From positions 1 through 44,974 of the forward strand of contig CAJXKO010000012.1 in assembly GCA_913055845.1 (NCBI GenBank): DNA of 44,974 nucleotides, read 5' to 3'. This DNA is from an uncultured Bacteroidota bacterium. GTDB lineage: Bacteria; Bacteroidota; Rhodothermia; Rhodothermales; Salinibacteraceae. The notes below the pieces were generated by a model, which saw only the letters and a list, made by a program, of their open reading frames with translations, ran no database searches and was not told where the DNA came from. Shown here in pieces: positions 23,884-33,116 of the stretch; within the stretch, counting starts at the first letter, position 1, and every line of letters starts with the position of its first letter. The translations under genes were made by a program, and so were the position numbers.

Positions 23884-25227
23884 CTATTTCGTCAGTCCCG
23901 GGGTCCGGTTCAGAAACTCGTCGTAGAGTTTCGTCGCGCGGTTTTCGAGGGGGAGCTTGTAGCCGTCGATGAAGAGGTGCCGGACGTTGGTATCGGGCTG
24001 GAACGGGTCACCATTCGCCACGAAGAGATTGGCCCGCTTGCCCGCCTCGATGGTGCCCACCTGGTCCTCGATCCCAAAGATCTGGGCCGGGGTGGTCGTG
24101 ATGGCGCGGAGGGCCTCCGTTTTGCCGAGGCCGTGCGCGGCGGCGAAGCCGGCGTGGAAGACGAGATTCCGTACGTTCTCGGTCTTGCCGGAGCGGAGGG
24201 CCACCGTCACGCCCGCCTCGTGGAGCAGGGCGGGTGTGCGGTAAGCCTTGTCGTACCGGTCGCTCTCACGACTCGGCGGCTGCATGATGGAGCCAACGAG
24301 TACCGGCACGTCGGCCGCTGCGATCTCATCGGCCACGCGCCATCCTTCCATGGCGCCGCTCAGGATGACTTGATCGAGCACGCCCCGCTCCTCGGCCCAG
24401 TCGAGCGCCGCCGAGAGGTCGGGTGCGGCGTTGGCGGAAATCATGAGGGGCTGCTCTCCCCGAATCACCGGAATGAGGCCCTCCATGGCGGGCACGAACT
24501 CCGGCTTGCGGCGTGTCTCAGGCTCCACCGCCACCGCAGAGTCGATGCGGGCATATCGTTCCGCCTGGGTCCACAGCTCGTTGAGCTTATTGAGGGCTTT
24601 GTCCGCTTCCTTCTGGATGGTTTCGGGGGACCGGTCGTCCGAAGGGCCCTGGCGGCCCACCGACGGAAAATCGAGCTTCGTGAGCGTCACGCCGCCTAGG
24701 TGCATCTGCTCCGGGGTGTAGCCATGGAGGCTAATTAGGGCTGCTGTGCCGGGCAGGATGCCCTCTTCCGGTTCCGTAATGACGGATGTAATTCCGTGGA
24801 CGCGCGTGGTAGGCACGTGCACGGAGTTGGGGTTCACGGCCGTGAGGGCGTTCATGTGGGCGGTCAACTCGCCAATCTCGTTGAAGTCCTGCGTCTCCGG
24901 CAGCGACCCCACCTCCGCGATGCCGAGATGCGTGCCGCTGTCGATAAATCCGGGATAGACCGTCAGGCCCTCGCCGTCAAAGGTCTGGGCGTTCTCGGGC
25001 ACCGTGGCACCGGGCCCAACGGCAGCGATCGAGTCGTCCTGGATGACGACCGTTCCCTGATTCACCGTATCGCCGGGCGCGACGACGATTTGGGCGTTGG
25101 TGAGGGCGAAGGGGCCCTGGTAGCCGGGGGTCTTTTGGGCGTGGGCAGGACAGGCCAGGAGCAGGGCGAAGCACAAGGCCAAGACCGCGGATACGTGAGG
25201 AAGGCGGGGACGGAAGGCGGAAAGCAT
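23884..25227 (-). CDS. Secreted amidohydrolase-fold protein lacking canonical metal ligands
   Basis: This 447-residue protein has a signal peptide (to about residue 30, AHAQ), then the amidohydrolase composite fold: N-terminal strands (NAQIVVAPGDTVNQGTVVIQDD), barrel and C-terminal IFGIEDQVGTIEAGKRANLFV. The usual HxH after PGFID is replaced: residues 98-100 read GTH. The late-barrel region reads LRSGKTENV, where active relatives carry the metal-binding Asp. It may be a pseudoenzyme or use another centre. It is the last gene of a three-gene run of related proteins on the minus strand, 50 bases after the middle one. Location is periplasmic by its signal peptide. Confidence 0.85.
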   Translation of the reverse strand: MLSAFRPRLPHVSAVLALCFALLLACPAHAQKTPGYQGPFALTNAQIVVAPGDTVNQGTVVIQDDSIAAVGPGATVPENAQTFDGEGLTVYPGFIDSGTHLGIAEVGSLPETQDFNEIGELTAHMNALTAVNPNSVHVPTTRVHGITSVITEPEEGILPGTAALISLHGYTPEQMHLGGVTLTKLDFPSVGRQGPSDDRSPETIQKEADKALNKLNELWTQAERYARIDSAVAVEPETRRKPEFVPAMEGLIPVIRGEQPLMISANAAPDLSAALDWAEERGVLDQVILSGAMEGWRVADEIAAADVPVLVGSIMQPPSRESDRYDKAYRTPALLHEAGVTVALRSGKTENVRNLVFHAGFAAAHGLGKTEALRAITTTPAQIFGIEDQVGTIEAGKRANLFVANGDPFQPDTNVRHLFIDGYKLPLENRATKLYDEFLNRTPGLTK

Positions 25228-25277
25228 AGGAGAGAACGTCAGTCAGCAGGCGGTCAGAGAGGAAGAAGGGGCGGTGC

Positions 25278-26705
25278 TTACCGGCCGGTATTTTCGAGGG
25301 TCACGCCGTTCTGGGTGGCGCGCAGTTGGGTCACCCCCTTCAGACAGCTGTGGGCGGCGTGGCGACTCCACCCGTCGCGGGCCAGCTCCACGGAGCCCTC
25401 AGGGTCGACGCGGAGTCGCATGTCGTCCGGGTCCTGCTCATGGTCGAAGCGCACCACCCCGTCCACGTATGTCCGCTGCGGCTCGGTGTAGACGGAGAGC
25501 GGGTGTTCGCTAAAGAGGGCGAGGTCGGCGTCTTTGCCCTCTTCGATGGACCCGACGCGGTCCGCAATGCCGAGTTGGCGGGCGGGATTAATGGTGATAA
25601 GCCTCAGGGCCTGGGTGTCCGAGAGGTCGCCGTAGCGTTGGGTCTTGGCAGCCTGGAGGTAGAGGTCGCGCTGCTCGCCAGGAATGTCGGTATTTATCGA
25701 GGTGTTGACGCCGTTCTCGGTGAGAATCGCGGCGTTGTAGGCGGTCGAGTAATACACCTCGAACTTGTAGGACCACCAGTCCGAAAAGACGGAGGCACCG
25801 GCGCCGTTGTCCCCAAAGGCCGCCAGTTCGGGGGCAATCTTAAAGCCCTCATTCACGTGGTGGAAGACAAGGTTCTGGATGCCGAAGTCTTCGAAGACCT
25901 TCATCAGCATGAGGAGCTCGTCGGCCCGGTAGCCGTGGGTCTGCACCAGGATGTCGCCCCGAAGAACGCCCGCAAGCACCTCCAGGCGTTCGCTGTGGGC
26001 GGGTGGCTGGGCGCGGTCGCCATTCTGGTAGTCCTGCTCGGCCTCCATGTAGCGCCGTGCTTCCGTGAGGGCCTCACGGATCACCTGTTCCACACCCATG
26101 CGGGTGCGCGGCACCTGGTCGCGCCCCTCGCCGTAAAGGCCGGTCGGATTCTCGCCGAGGGCAAACTTCACGGTGCGCGGGGCGCCGTCCATCTTGAGGG
26201 CATCGGGGGTGGTGACGCCGTAACGGAGCTTGATCGTTTCATTGCGGCCACCAATCGGATTGGCCGAGCCGTGCATCACGTGTGCAGTCGTCACGCCCCC
26301 GGCCAGGGCGCGGTAAATGCCAATGTCGTACGGGTCCAGTACATCGCCCACCCCTACCTCGGCGGTCACTTGGTTGGTGGCCTCGTTGACGTTGCTAATG
26401 GCCATGTGTTGATGAGACTCCACGATGCCCGGCATCACGAACTCACCGCTGGCGTCGTACACCTCCACGCCGTCGGGTGCGGACACGTCTTGGCCCACCT
26501 GCGCGATGTCACCGTCGCGCACCAGGACGTCGCCGTTCTCGATGGTGCCGTTCGTGACGGTGAGCACCGTGGCGTCCCGGATGAGCCAATCGTCGGGCGC
26601 GTCGGCCCGCAGCTGGTCCTGGGCCGTGGCGGGCGCCGCGAGCCAGAGTGCGGCGGCGAGGAGGGAAAGCAGAGAACGAAGGCGCATAGAGCGAGGAGGA
26701 ATCAT
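25278..26705 (-). CDS. Secreted amidohydrolase (canonical metal site)
   Basis: With the ATG at 26703-26705 this is a 475-residue protein with a signal peptide ending ATAQ (about residue 29). The metal motif HQH is at 98-100 (PGIVESHQHM). Further ligand candidates are the His in LVQTHGYRADE, the His pair in FHHVNEG and the Asp in SINTDIPGEQ, as expected for imidazolonepropionase/prolidase-like amidohydrolases. The C-terminal LGIADRVGSIEEGKDADLAL block closes the fold. It is the only one of the three adjacent paralogues with an intact site. The substrate is unknown; a peptide or cyclic amide is plausible. A start at 26687 (MRLRSLLS) is also possible. Confidence 0.88.
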   Translation of the reverse strand: MIPPRSMRLRSLLSLLAAALWLAAPATAQDQLRADAPDDWLIRDATVLTVTNGTIENGDVLVRDGDIAQVGQDVSAPDGVEVYDASGEFVMPGIVESHQHMAISNVNEATNQVTAEVGVGDVLDPYDIGIYRALAGGVTTAHVMHGSANPIGGRNETIKLRYGVTTPDALKMDGAPRTVKFALGENPTGLYGEGRDQVPRTRMGVEQVIREALTEARRYMEAEQDYQNGDRAQPPAHSERLEVLAGVLRGDILVQTHGYRADELLMLMKVFEDFGIQNLVFHHVNEGFKIAPELAAFGDNGAGASVFSDWWSYKFEVYYSTAYNAAILTENGVNTSINTDIPGEQRDLYLQAAKTQRYGDLSDTQALRLITINPARQLGIADRVGSIEEGKDADLALFSEHPLSVYTEPQRTYVDGVVRFDHEQDPDDMRLRVDPEGSVELARDGWSRHAAHSCLKGVTQLRATQNGVTLENTGR

Positions 26706-26752
26706 GGAGCAAAAGGCAGCCGGAGCGCAGTGAACGGGAGGGGGGCGGAGCG

Positions 26753-28501
26753 TCAACGGGTCGACCCGTTGGGGCCGCTCGTCCGCTCGCCGGTGATAGT
26801 GAGAGAGGGGCCTGGGGTTGAGACGGTGCCCTCGAATGTGTCGCCCTCCACAGTGACAGTCGTGGACAGGGAAGGACCCTGCTCGGGCTGGATGGTAAAG
26901 GAAAGTGTCGTGCCGTCGAACGAGATGGACTGCAACTCGCTCTCATCACCCTGCGAGTTGATGAGGGTGCCCTCAAGCTCGGACTGGTCGCCTTCGAGGG
27001 TGAGGGTCCCGGTGCGATCGCCACGCGGTGTTTCGAGGGTATACTCCCAGGTGCCGGTCACTTTCGAGACGTCGCCGGAGACGTCCCCTTCTTCAGACGC
27101 GTCGGTGCTGTAGTCGTAGAGCTGCCCGTCCACGAACACGTGTTGCACCTTCGTGTCCTCGGCGAAGTAGTTTCCGTTGGTGACCACGAGGTTGGCAATC
27201 TTGCCCGCCTCTACGGTGCCCAGTCGAGCGCTGAGCCCGAGGGACGAGGCCGGGCGAGTGGTGAGGGCGGCCAGGGCCGTTTTTTCGGGGAGTCCCTGGG
27301 CGATCATGGTGCGCAGGTTTTCACGCACGTCACTCGGTGAGGCCTCGCGACTCGTGAACCCGAACTGCAGACCCGCCCCGTCGAGCGTGGCGGCGGTCTC
27401 CAGGTACTCCTGGCGTTGCATTGCGTGACGGAGTTCCAGGTTCTCTTCTTCCGCCTCGACCTGCTCGTACGACGGCGCCCGGAACTCAGGACTGTAGTAT
27501 TCGGAGGGCGTGCGGGTCGTGTCCGCGACTGTGGTGTCCTGCTGAGCGGAACGCGTTGGCTCCTCCGGCAGGGCGAGGGTCAGGAACAGCGGGGCGTCCA
27601 CGTCTTGGAGCGTGCCCACCATTTCGTGGCTTTCGCCGAGGCCGGCCAGTACGAGCGGAAAGCCGAGCTCCTGCTTCAGCCCGACAATGCGGTGCAGGGA
27701 AAGTGCGTCGTCGGCGTAGAAGGCGAGGGGCGTCTCCCCGTTGAGGACGGGAAAAAAGGCACTGTGATTAGGGTCCTGGGGGAGACGCTTCGTCCCCACG
27801 GGATCATTCTCATACTGGGCGGCCAGTTCCTGGCGCCGCTCGGCCTCTCGGTAGAGCTGGCGCATCTGGGCAATGACGGCCATTTCGGTAGCAGGGTACA
27901 CGTAGCCGTCTGCCGTCTCAACTTGGGCAAAGAGCGCGGGGCCTTCTTCCAGAATCATGTCGTCCGCCGACGCGCCGCCGTAAAAGACATACGCACTGGT
28001 GCCCGGCAGCATCTGGCCCTCGGGCGCAACGTGGCCCAAGGTGAATCCGGCCTTGCGGAGGCCTTCTAGGTCGGATCCTTCTGGCGTCAAGAAGGAGCGC
28101 ACCGACCGGTCCGGCTGGATGCCCGCCCGATCCGGGGGCGGATCGCCGGGGTCTACGTCGTCTTCGTCCTCGCCGTCGCTGTCCGGCATCTCGATCCCGG
28201 CGTGCGAAAAGCCGTCGATAAAGCCCGCGTAGACGACGAGCGAGTCGGCTGCGATGCGACGGGCATCGTAGGGGACCTCCACGTTCGGCCCCACGGCATC
28301 GATGAGCCCGTCGCGTACCACCACGGTGGCGGATTCGAGCACCTGCCCGGGGGCCTGGACCACGCGGGCGTCCGTGAGGGCATAGGTGTCGGTAACGGAG
28401 GGGACATCGTAGTCCTGGGCGTGGGCAGTGGGGGGCGCGCCAAGAAGGCCGAGGCAAAGGCCCAACAGGCCCAGGCAGTGGCGGAGGGGCAGAGCAGTCA
28501 T
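26753..28501 (-). CDS. Secreted amidohydrolase-fold protein with degenerate site and extra C-terminal beta domain
   Basis: This 582-residue protein has a signal peptide ending AHAQ (29). The amidohydrolase fold follows, with GLIDAVGPNVEVPYDARR and the C-terminal SLGLSARLGTVEAGKIANLVV. The HxH motif is replaced by FSH (98-100), and the late Asp region reads FGFTSREAS. An acidic insertion (about 106-120, DSDGEDEDDVDPGD) follows. The last ~120 residues (from about 462) form a repeated beta-rich domain, GTWEYTLETPRGDRTGTLTL then ELEGTLINSQGDESELQSI, not normal for the family. It is the first gene of the three-gene run, with the middle gene's start 48 bases after its stop. Confidence 0.85.
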   Translation of the reverse strand: MTALPLRHCLGLLGLCLGLLGAPPTAHAQDYDVPSVTDTYALTDARVVQAPGQVLESATVVVRDGLIDAVGPNVEVPYDARRIAADSLVVYAGFIDGFSHAGIEMPDSDGEDEDDVDPGDPPPDRAGIQPDRSVRSFLTPEGSDLEGLRKAGFTLGHVAPEGQMLPGTSAYVFYGGASADDMILEEGPALFAQVETADGYVYPATEMAVIAQMRQLYREAERRQELAAQYENDPVGTKRLPQDPNHSAFFPVLNGETPLAFYADDALSLHRIVGLKQELGFPLVLAGLGESHEMVGTLQDVDAPLFLTLALPEEPTRSAQQDTTVADTTRTPSEYYSPEFRAPSYEQVEAEEENLELRHAMQRQEYLETAATLDGAGLQFGFTSREASPSDVRENLRTMIAQGLPEKTALAALTTRPASSLGLSARLGTVEAGKIANLVVTNGNYFAEDTKVQHVFVDGQLYDYSTDASEEGDVSGDVSKVTGTWEYTLETPRGDRTGTLTLEGDQSELEGTLINSQGDESELQSISFDGTTLSFTIQPEQGPSLSTTVTVEGDTFEGTVSTPGPSLTITGERTSGPNGSTR

Positions 28502-28650
28502 GCGGGAGACGGGCGTCCGGTGAGGAGCGGAACGTAAGATGCTTCAACGTAACAGGGAGGCTTCACAGTGTCAGACCACCCATTGCGTAAAACGACCGCT
28601 TCATCACTCCTTGGTGTGGCTCACACTGCAAGCGGCTGGATCCGGCGTTG

Positions 28651-30486
28651 CTACATCCCCGTCCCGTCGACCTGTCGCTTGAGTGTTGTGAGGCGTTCGA
28701 CCACCTCTGCCCGGTCCATTTGCCGGAAGCGCTCGGGGAGCAGGTCGCGGCTCGTGCATTCTAGTACCGCGGCCAGCTGTTGCAGCTCCACCTCCGTGGG
28801 GTAGGTGGGTGGAATGAAGTCGTTGACCGTGTCCTGCAGAATGCCGGGCGTCACGGTGCCGCCATTCGATCCAGCGGCCCGGAAGGCGGCCCGCGTGAGG
28901 ACGGCTTCCATGTCGGCCCCGCTGTAGGTGCGTTCGCCCTTCAAGAGCTCGGGGGGAACGTCGTCCATCGGCAGATCAACGCCTGTACGGTCCATCATCA
29001 CCCGAAGCAGTTCCTCCCGATCCTCGCGGGTGTGGGGGTAGAAGAGTGAGAGGTGCTCCTCCGCGCGGCCCTGCCGTTTCAGGTCCACCGGCATGAGGTC
29101 GGGACGGGCCGTGACGAGGAAGAAGATGACGCGTCCGCGGTGCGCTGGATCGCTCATGAACGAGACGATCTGCGAGAAGACGCGCTGGCTTACGCCCGAG
29201 TCGCCCTGCGCGTCGCGGTCGCCGAGGGCGGCGTCGGCCTCGTCGATCATGACGGCCACCGGCGTCATTGCCTCCAAGAGGTTCAGAATTTTCTCCAGGT
29301 TGCCCTCCGTCACGCCCTGCCACTGCGACCGAAAGTTCTTGAGCTTCACCATCGGAATTCCGATCTCCCCGGCGAAGCAATTGATCAAAAACGTCTTGCC
29401 GCAACCCACGGGCCCGCTCACGAGGTAGCCCATCGGGAGCACGTCGTGCTGGCCGGTTTGTACAGCGTGGGCGGCCTGGCGCAGGTGCTCCTTCGCCTCG
29501 GCATGCCCCGCGATGAGGTCCAACGAGTTGTCCGTCTCGATGAATTCGAGCATGCCGTACGCCTCCGCCTCAATAAACTCCTTCTTGAGATCGGAGAGCG
29601 TCTCGGGCGTCAGCCGGTTTTGGTTCTCCAATACGTCGGCCAGGATCGTGCGCAGTTGGGTGTAGTTCAGGCCTGCGCTGTTGGTGGCTAGGGCCTCAGG
29701 CGTCACGTCCGAGTGGTCGCGGAAAAGGTCCCCGCGCTCCTCCAGGGCCCAGTCGATGTACTGCCGCCGGTTCTCCTCCTCGGGGATGGGAACATAGATC
29801 TCGGCGGTGTGGGGACTCTGAACGAGCTGCTGGTTAAGGTCCGTCAGGTTTTCGGTGAGAAGGGTGAGCGTAAAGTCGCTCTCCAGAAAGAGCGCATCCC
29901 GTGACCACTTTTGCAGGTAGACGAGCGACTGCCGGTCCTGCGCCGAGTACATAGAGGCCTTTGCCATAGGCGCCACGGTCTCGGCGTAGTCGACTACGCA
30001 GGCGATGCGCACACCGTCCGAGAGGCGGAGGCGGAAATACTCCTCCAGCAATTCGAAAACCTTGTCCGGCGACTTTGGCAAGTTGCCCTCATACTCCGTG
30101 CCTTGGAGACTGTCCTGCCCCGAGAGGGCCCGATTGAAATCGTTTCGGGAGGCGTCATCCGCGAAGTGGATGCCGGCGCTGCGGTCGTAGAAAACGATCA
30201 CGTCACGGGCGGCAAAGAGGTCGTCGCTCATGAAGGTACGGAGCGACGGGTAGATGCGGTTGCCGTCGCGGTCCTCAGTGGGCACCACGTCCCGAATGTC
30301 GCCGTGGAGAATAAAGGTCGAGACCGTTTTGGTGAAGTACTTCCGGGCCAGCTCCCGCGCCCAGGGGGGGTAGTGAGCGGTGTACGGGTCCAGGGGGGGC
30401 TTTGAAGGGGCCTCGGTGGAGGAAGACGCTGAGGGAGTGTCGGCCGTCGGGGCAGGCGACGGTTCGGGAGAATCCGGGTTGGTCAT
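28651..30486 (-). CDS. AAA-family ATPase with degenerate N-terminal ATPase-like module
   Basis: This 611-residue protein has a Pro/Ser-rich start (1-35) and an N-terminal module (about 40-300) that resembles an AAA domain without Walker A. That module has ILHGDIRDVVP, IACVVDYAETVAP in the Walker B place and LTLLTENLTDLN in the sensor-1 place. The C-terminal module is intact, with Walker A GPVGCGKT (358-365) and Walker B MIDEAD (413-418). Its sensor-1 position reads VTARPD, with Ala460 where Asn is usual. The architecture recalls Ycf46-type ATPases, which have no settled role. It is cytosolic and stands alone, divergent from a sucrase/ferredoxin-like gene. Confidence 0.85.
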   Translation of the reverse strand: MTNPDSPEPSPAPTADTPSASSSTEAPSKPPLDPYTAHYPPWARELARKYFTKTVSTFILHGDIRDVVPTEDRDGNRIYPSLRTFMSDDLFAARDVIVFYDRSAGIHFADDASRNDFNRALSGQDSLQGTEYEGNLPKSPDKVFELLEEYFRLRLSDGVRIACVVDYAETVAPMAKASMYSAQDRQSLVYLQKWSRDALFLESDFTLTLLTENLTDLNQQLVQSPHTAEIYVPIPEEENRRQYIDWALEERGDLFRDHSDVTPEALATNSAGLNYTQLRTILADVLENQNRLTPETLSDLKKEFIEAEAYGMLEFIETDNSLDLIAGHAEAKEHLRQAAHAVQTGQHDVLPMGYLVSGPVGCGKTFLINCFAGEIGIPMVKLKNFRSQWQGVTEGNLEKILNLLEAMTPVAVMIDEADAALGDRDAQGDSGVSQRVFSQIVSFMSDPAHRGRVIFFLVTARPDLMPVDLKRQGRAEEHLSLFYPHTREDREELLRVMMDRTGVDLPMDDVPPELLKGERTYSGADMEAVLTRAAFRAAGSNGGTVTPGILQDTVNDFIPPTYPTEVELQQLAAVLECTSRDLLPERFRQMDRAEVVERLTTLKRQVDGTGM

Positions 30487-30733
30487 GGCGGTCGGAGAGC
30501 TCTATGTGGCAAACGTGTAAAGAGAAACAAGGGAGGGGCGTTCGAGATTCGGTCGTTTCTGGTTGTGTCGCCGGTCCTCCATCAGGCACAGAGAAAAAAG
30601 TGCCGCCACGGGATGACGAACCGGTTCTTGTAGAGTAGTGGTACGAGAGGCCCCCTTTGGAGCCCTCCTGGACCTTCGGTACATTAGAGAAAAAATTCGC
30701 CGTGCTGTCCGTTTCTCGTTCTGACTTGCCTAC

Positions 30734-31630
30734 ATGGGGGCTCCCTTCTGTTCGCAGCTTGCGCGGTCGCACCACGTGTCGCCGGTTGGTACGGCCACAG
30801 AGGCCGCCCATTGGCTCTTGATCGAAGACCCATCCCCCTGGGAGGCCCATGCCGTGACGGCGGCCGACTGGTTTACCGACGTCCAGTCCTCCATAGCGGA
30901 ATGGAAAGACGTCGTGCCCGACCTGCGGGTGCAGCTCATCCGCCGGGGACTGACGACGTGGGACGCCCCGGACCGCATCCGCTGCTTCGCGGTGCGAGCG
31001 GGGGAACGACCCGTCGTGCGCGACTGGTCGCTGGGGGGATACGCGGAGATTGCGGATCTACCGGTGCCTAGTGCCCTCCGGTCGTCGTCCGACGGGGTCT
31101 CCCCAGGTCCGTTTTTGTTTACCTGTGTGAATGGCCGCCGGGATGCATGCTGCGCCAAGTGGGGACGCCCCGTTGCCCAAGCTGCGACCGATACGGCCCC
31201 GGACGCCGCGTGGCAGACGTCGCACCTCGGTGGTCATCGCTTTGCGCCCACCGCGCTGGTACTGCCCCACGGGACGCACTACGGTTGGCTCCGCCCCGAC
31301 GACATGTCCGGTCTGCTGGCGGCCCATCGGCGCGGACAGCTCTACGACCTCGATCGGGTGCGCGGGAGGGTCCACCAGCCCCGCCCGGTGCAGGCGGCGT
31401 GTCTTGCGTTGCGGAAGCGCCTTGGAGAGACTGCCCTCGCCGCCGTTCGGGGCACGATGGTGGCGACGGGCGACACGGACTGGACGGTACACGCCCGGGC
31501 AAACGGGCAGACATACGTCGCACACGTCTGGCAGGAGCAGCGGGAGGCCTCCGTTCCCCACAGCTGTGGTAGCGAGAAACCGAAGCCGGATGTGGCGTGG
31601 CAGGTGACGTGGGAGACCCTCGATGCCTGA
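30734..31630 (+). CDS. Sucrase/ferredoxin-like family protein (thioredoxin-like 2Fe-2S)
   Basis: This 298-residue protein belongs to the Suc_Fer-like family (PF06999). The candidate cluster ligands are CVNGRRDACC (Cys131, Cys139, Cys140) and HLGGHRFAPT (His164, His168), the two motifs that define the family. An upstream region with CFAVRAGE forms the rest of the fold. Members are thought to be thioredoxin-fold iron-sulfur proteins of unclear role. The sequence has no signal peptide. It ends against the aldolase terminator and is divergent from the AAA ATPase gene with 247 bases between. Confidence 0.87.
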   Translation: MGAPFCSQLARSHHVSPVGTATEAAHWLLIEDPSPWEAHAVTAADWFTDVQSSIAEWKDVVPDLRVQLIRRGLTTWDAPDRIRCFAVRAGERPVVRDWSLGGYAEIADLPVPSALRSSSDGVSPGPFLFTCVNGRRDACCAKWGRPVAQAATDTAPDAAWQTSHLGGHRFAPTALVLPHGTHYGWLRPDDMSGLLAAHRRGQLYDLDRVRGRVHQPRPVQAACLALRKRLGETALAAVRGTMVATGDTDWTVHARANGQTYVAHVWQEQREASVPHSCGSEKPKPDVAWQVTWETLDA

Positions 31631-31675
31631 ACAACAAAAAAGCGTACCTCCACCACTCAAGGGCGGAGGCACGCT
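31631..31675 (-). terminator. Intrinsic terminator of the aldolase gene
   Basis: AGCGTACCTCC (31641-31651) pairs with GGAGGCACGCT (31665-31675) with one mismatch. On the minus strand the stem runs into TTTTTTGTTGTT. It lies between two convergent genes and overlaps only the start of the intergenic gap. Confidence 0.82.
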
Positions 31676-31748
31676 CTGGATATCCCTAGAAAGACGAGGC
31701 CGTACGGTGCTGGTCGAGTGCGCCGGAAGAGCCTGCGCAATTTCTGGG

Positions 31749-32831
31749 CTAGGCAATCGTGATATCGTCGTCGAGGTACACGTCCTGGATGGCGTGCAGG
31801 ATCTCGACACCGTCCTCCATGGGCTTCTGGAACGACTTCCGCCCGGTAATCAGTCCCATGCCGCCGGCGCGCTTGTTGATGACGGCGGTGCGCACTACCT
31901 GCTGCAGGTCATTCTCGCCACTGGCACCGCCGGAGTTGATGAGGCCACAGCGGCCCATGTAGTTGTTGGCCACCTGGTAGCGCGTCATGTCGATCGGGTG
32001 GTCCGTGAGCAGCTTTTCGTCTACGAGCGACGGATCTTTCGCGTAGCCGTCGTCCTTCTCCGCCCGCATCGCGGCGTAGCCGCCCGTAAGGGTAGGCTGT
32101 TTCTGCTTGATGATGTCCGCCTCGATGGTGGCACCGAGGTGGTTGGCCTGACCCGTAAGGTCGGCCGAGCCCTCGTAGTTTTCGCCGTTCAGGACGAACT
32201 CCTTGTTGCGCACGTAGCACCACAGGATGGTCGTCATTCCCAGGTCGTGCGCCTTCGAGAAGATCTTCGAGATTTCCTGAAGCTGCCGGTTTGATTCCTC
32301 GGAGCCCCAGTAGATGGTGGCGCCCACGCCGACGCAGCCTTGCTCGTAGGCATCTTCCACCCGGGCGTACGGCACCTGGTCGTAGCGGTTGGGGTACGAG
32401 AGCAGTTCGCTGTGATTGATCTTGAGGACGAACGGGATCTTGTGCGCGTAGTCCCGAGCCACCGAGCCGAGCACGCCGTACGTGGTCGCCACGGCGTTGC
32501 AGCCGCCCTCGATGGCCAGCTTGATGATGTTCTCTGGGTCGAAGTACATCGGGTTCGGCGCGAAAGAGACGCCGGCGGAGTGCTCGATGCCCTGGTCAAC
32601 GGGCAGGATGGAGATGTAGCCGGAGCCGCCGAGGCGGCCATGCTTGAAGATCTGCTGCATCGACCGGAGGACCTGCGGGCTGCGGTCGGAGCCCTTCCAC
32701 ACGCGGTCCACGAAGTCGGGGCCGGGGAGGTGCAACTGATCCTTCGGGATCGTCTCACATTCGTGGTCAAGCAGATACTCGGTTTCGTCGCCGAGATGCT
32801 TGGCAATGGGAGTGCGGGTTGCTTGGGCCAT
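31749..32831 (-). CDS. fbaB: Class I fructose-bisphosphate aldolase (DhnA/FbaB type)
   Basis: This 360-residue protein matches the archaeal-type class I aldolase family. It carries [54 protein letters not shown] and [13 protein letters not shown] in family order. The enzyme cleaves fructose 1,6-bisphosphate to the two triose phosphates through a Schiff base and needs no metal. It is cytosolic. It fits with tpiA about 300 bases upstream on the same strand, though the 285-base gap suggests a separate promoter. A clear terminator follows. Confidence 0.92.
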   Translation of the reverse strand: MAQATRTPIAKHLGDETEYLLDHECETIPKDQLHLPGPDFVDRVWKGSDRSPQVLRSMQQIFKHGRLGGSGYISILPVDQGIEHSAGVSFAPNPMYFDPENIIKLAIEGGCNAVATTYGVLGSVARDYAHKIPFVLKINHSELLSYPNRYDQVPYARVEDAYEQGCVGVGATIYWGSEESNRQLQEISKIFSKAHDLGMTTILWCYVRNKEFVLNGENYEGSADLTGQANHLGATIEADIIKQKQPTLTGGYAAMRAEKDDGYAKDPSLVDEKLLTDHPIDMTRYQVANNYMGRCGLINSGGASGENDLQQVVRTAVINKRAGGMGLITGRKSFQKPMEDGVEILHAIQDVYLDDDITIA

Positions 32832-33116
32832 GGGTCGCTAGGGACTAGTGGGACAGGAACAGAGAGAAGCAAAGGCGGTCGAGGTGGACGACGAACGTCT
32901 TTTCTTAAGGTACGAAAGGAGACGGTCTGTGTCCACAATCCGAGGAGAGAAACGCCGTGATGCTCAATGGAGAATATAGGAAATGACCGAGGAACCATCC
33001 AAACGGTGGCGGCCGGAGGGGTCCGCCTTCAAAGGCGGCAAACGGCCCGCTCGCCGTTACGCGCGGTGTTTGATCCTCTATGGGGCGGGATGGCGAAAAG
33101 CCGGAGCCCGAATGGA

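Noticed and set aside
25326-27113. Long plus-strand open frame (595 codons) opposite the amidohydrolase genes
   Set aside because: It is antisense to two clear genes with signal peptides and family motifs. Its product is rich in Val, Gly and His with no recognisable fold, as expected from the complement of high-GC coding DNA.
33020-33050. Short perfect hairpin CCGCCT-TCAA-AGGCGG downstream of tpiA
   Set aside because: No T-rich tail follows on either strand and it is a single copy, so neither a terminator nor a repeat family can be supported.
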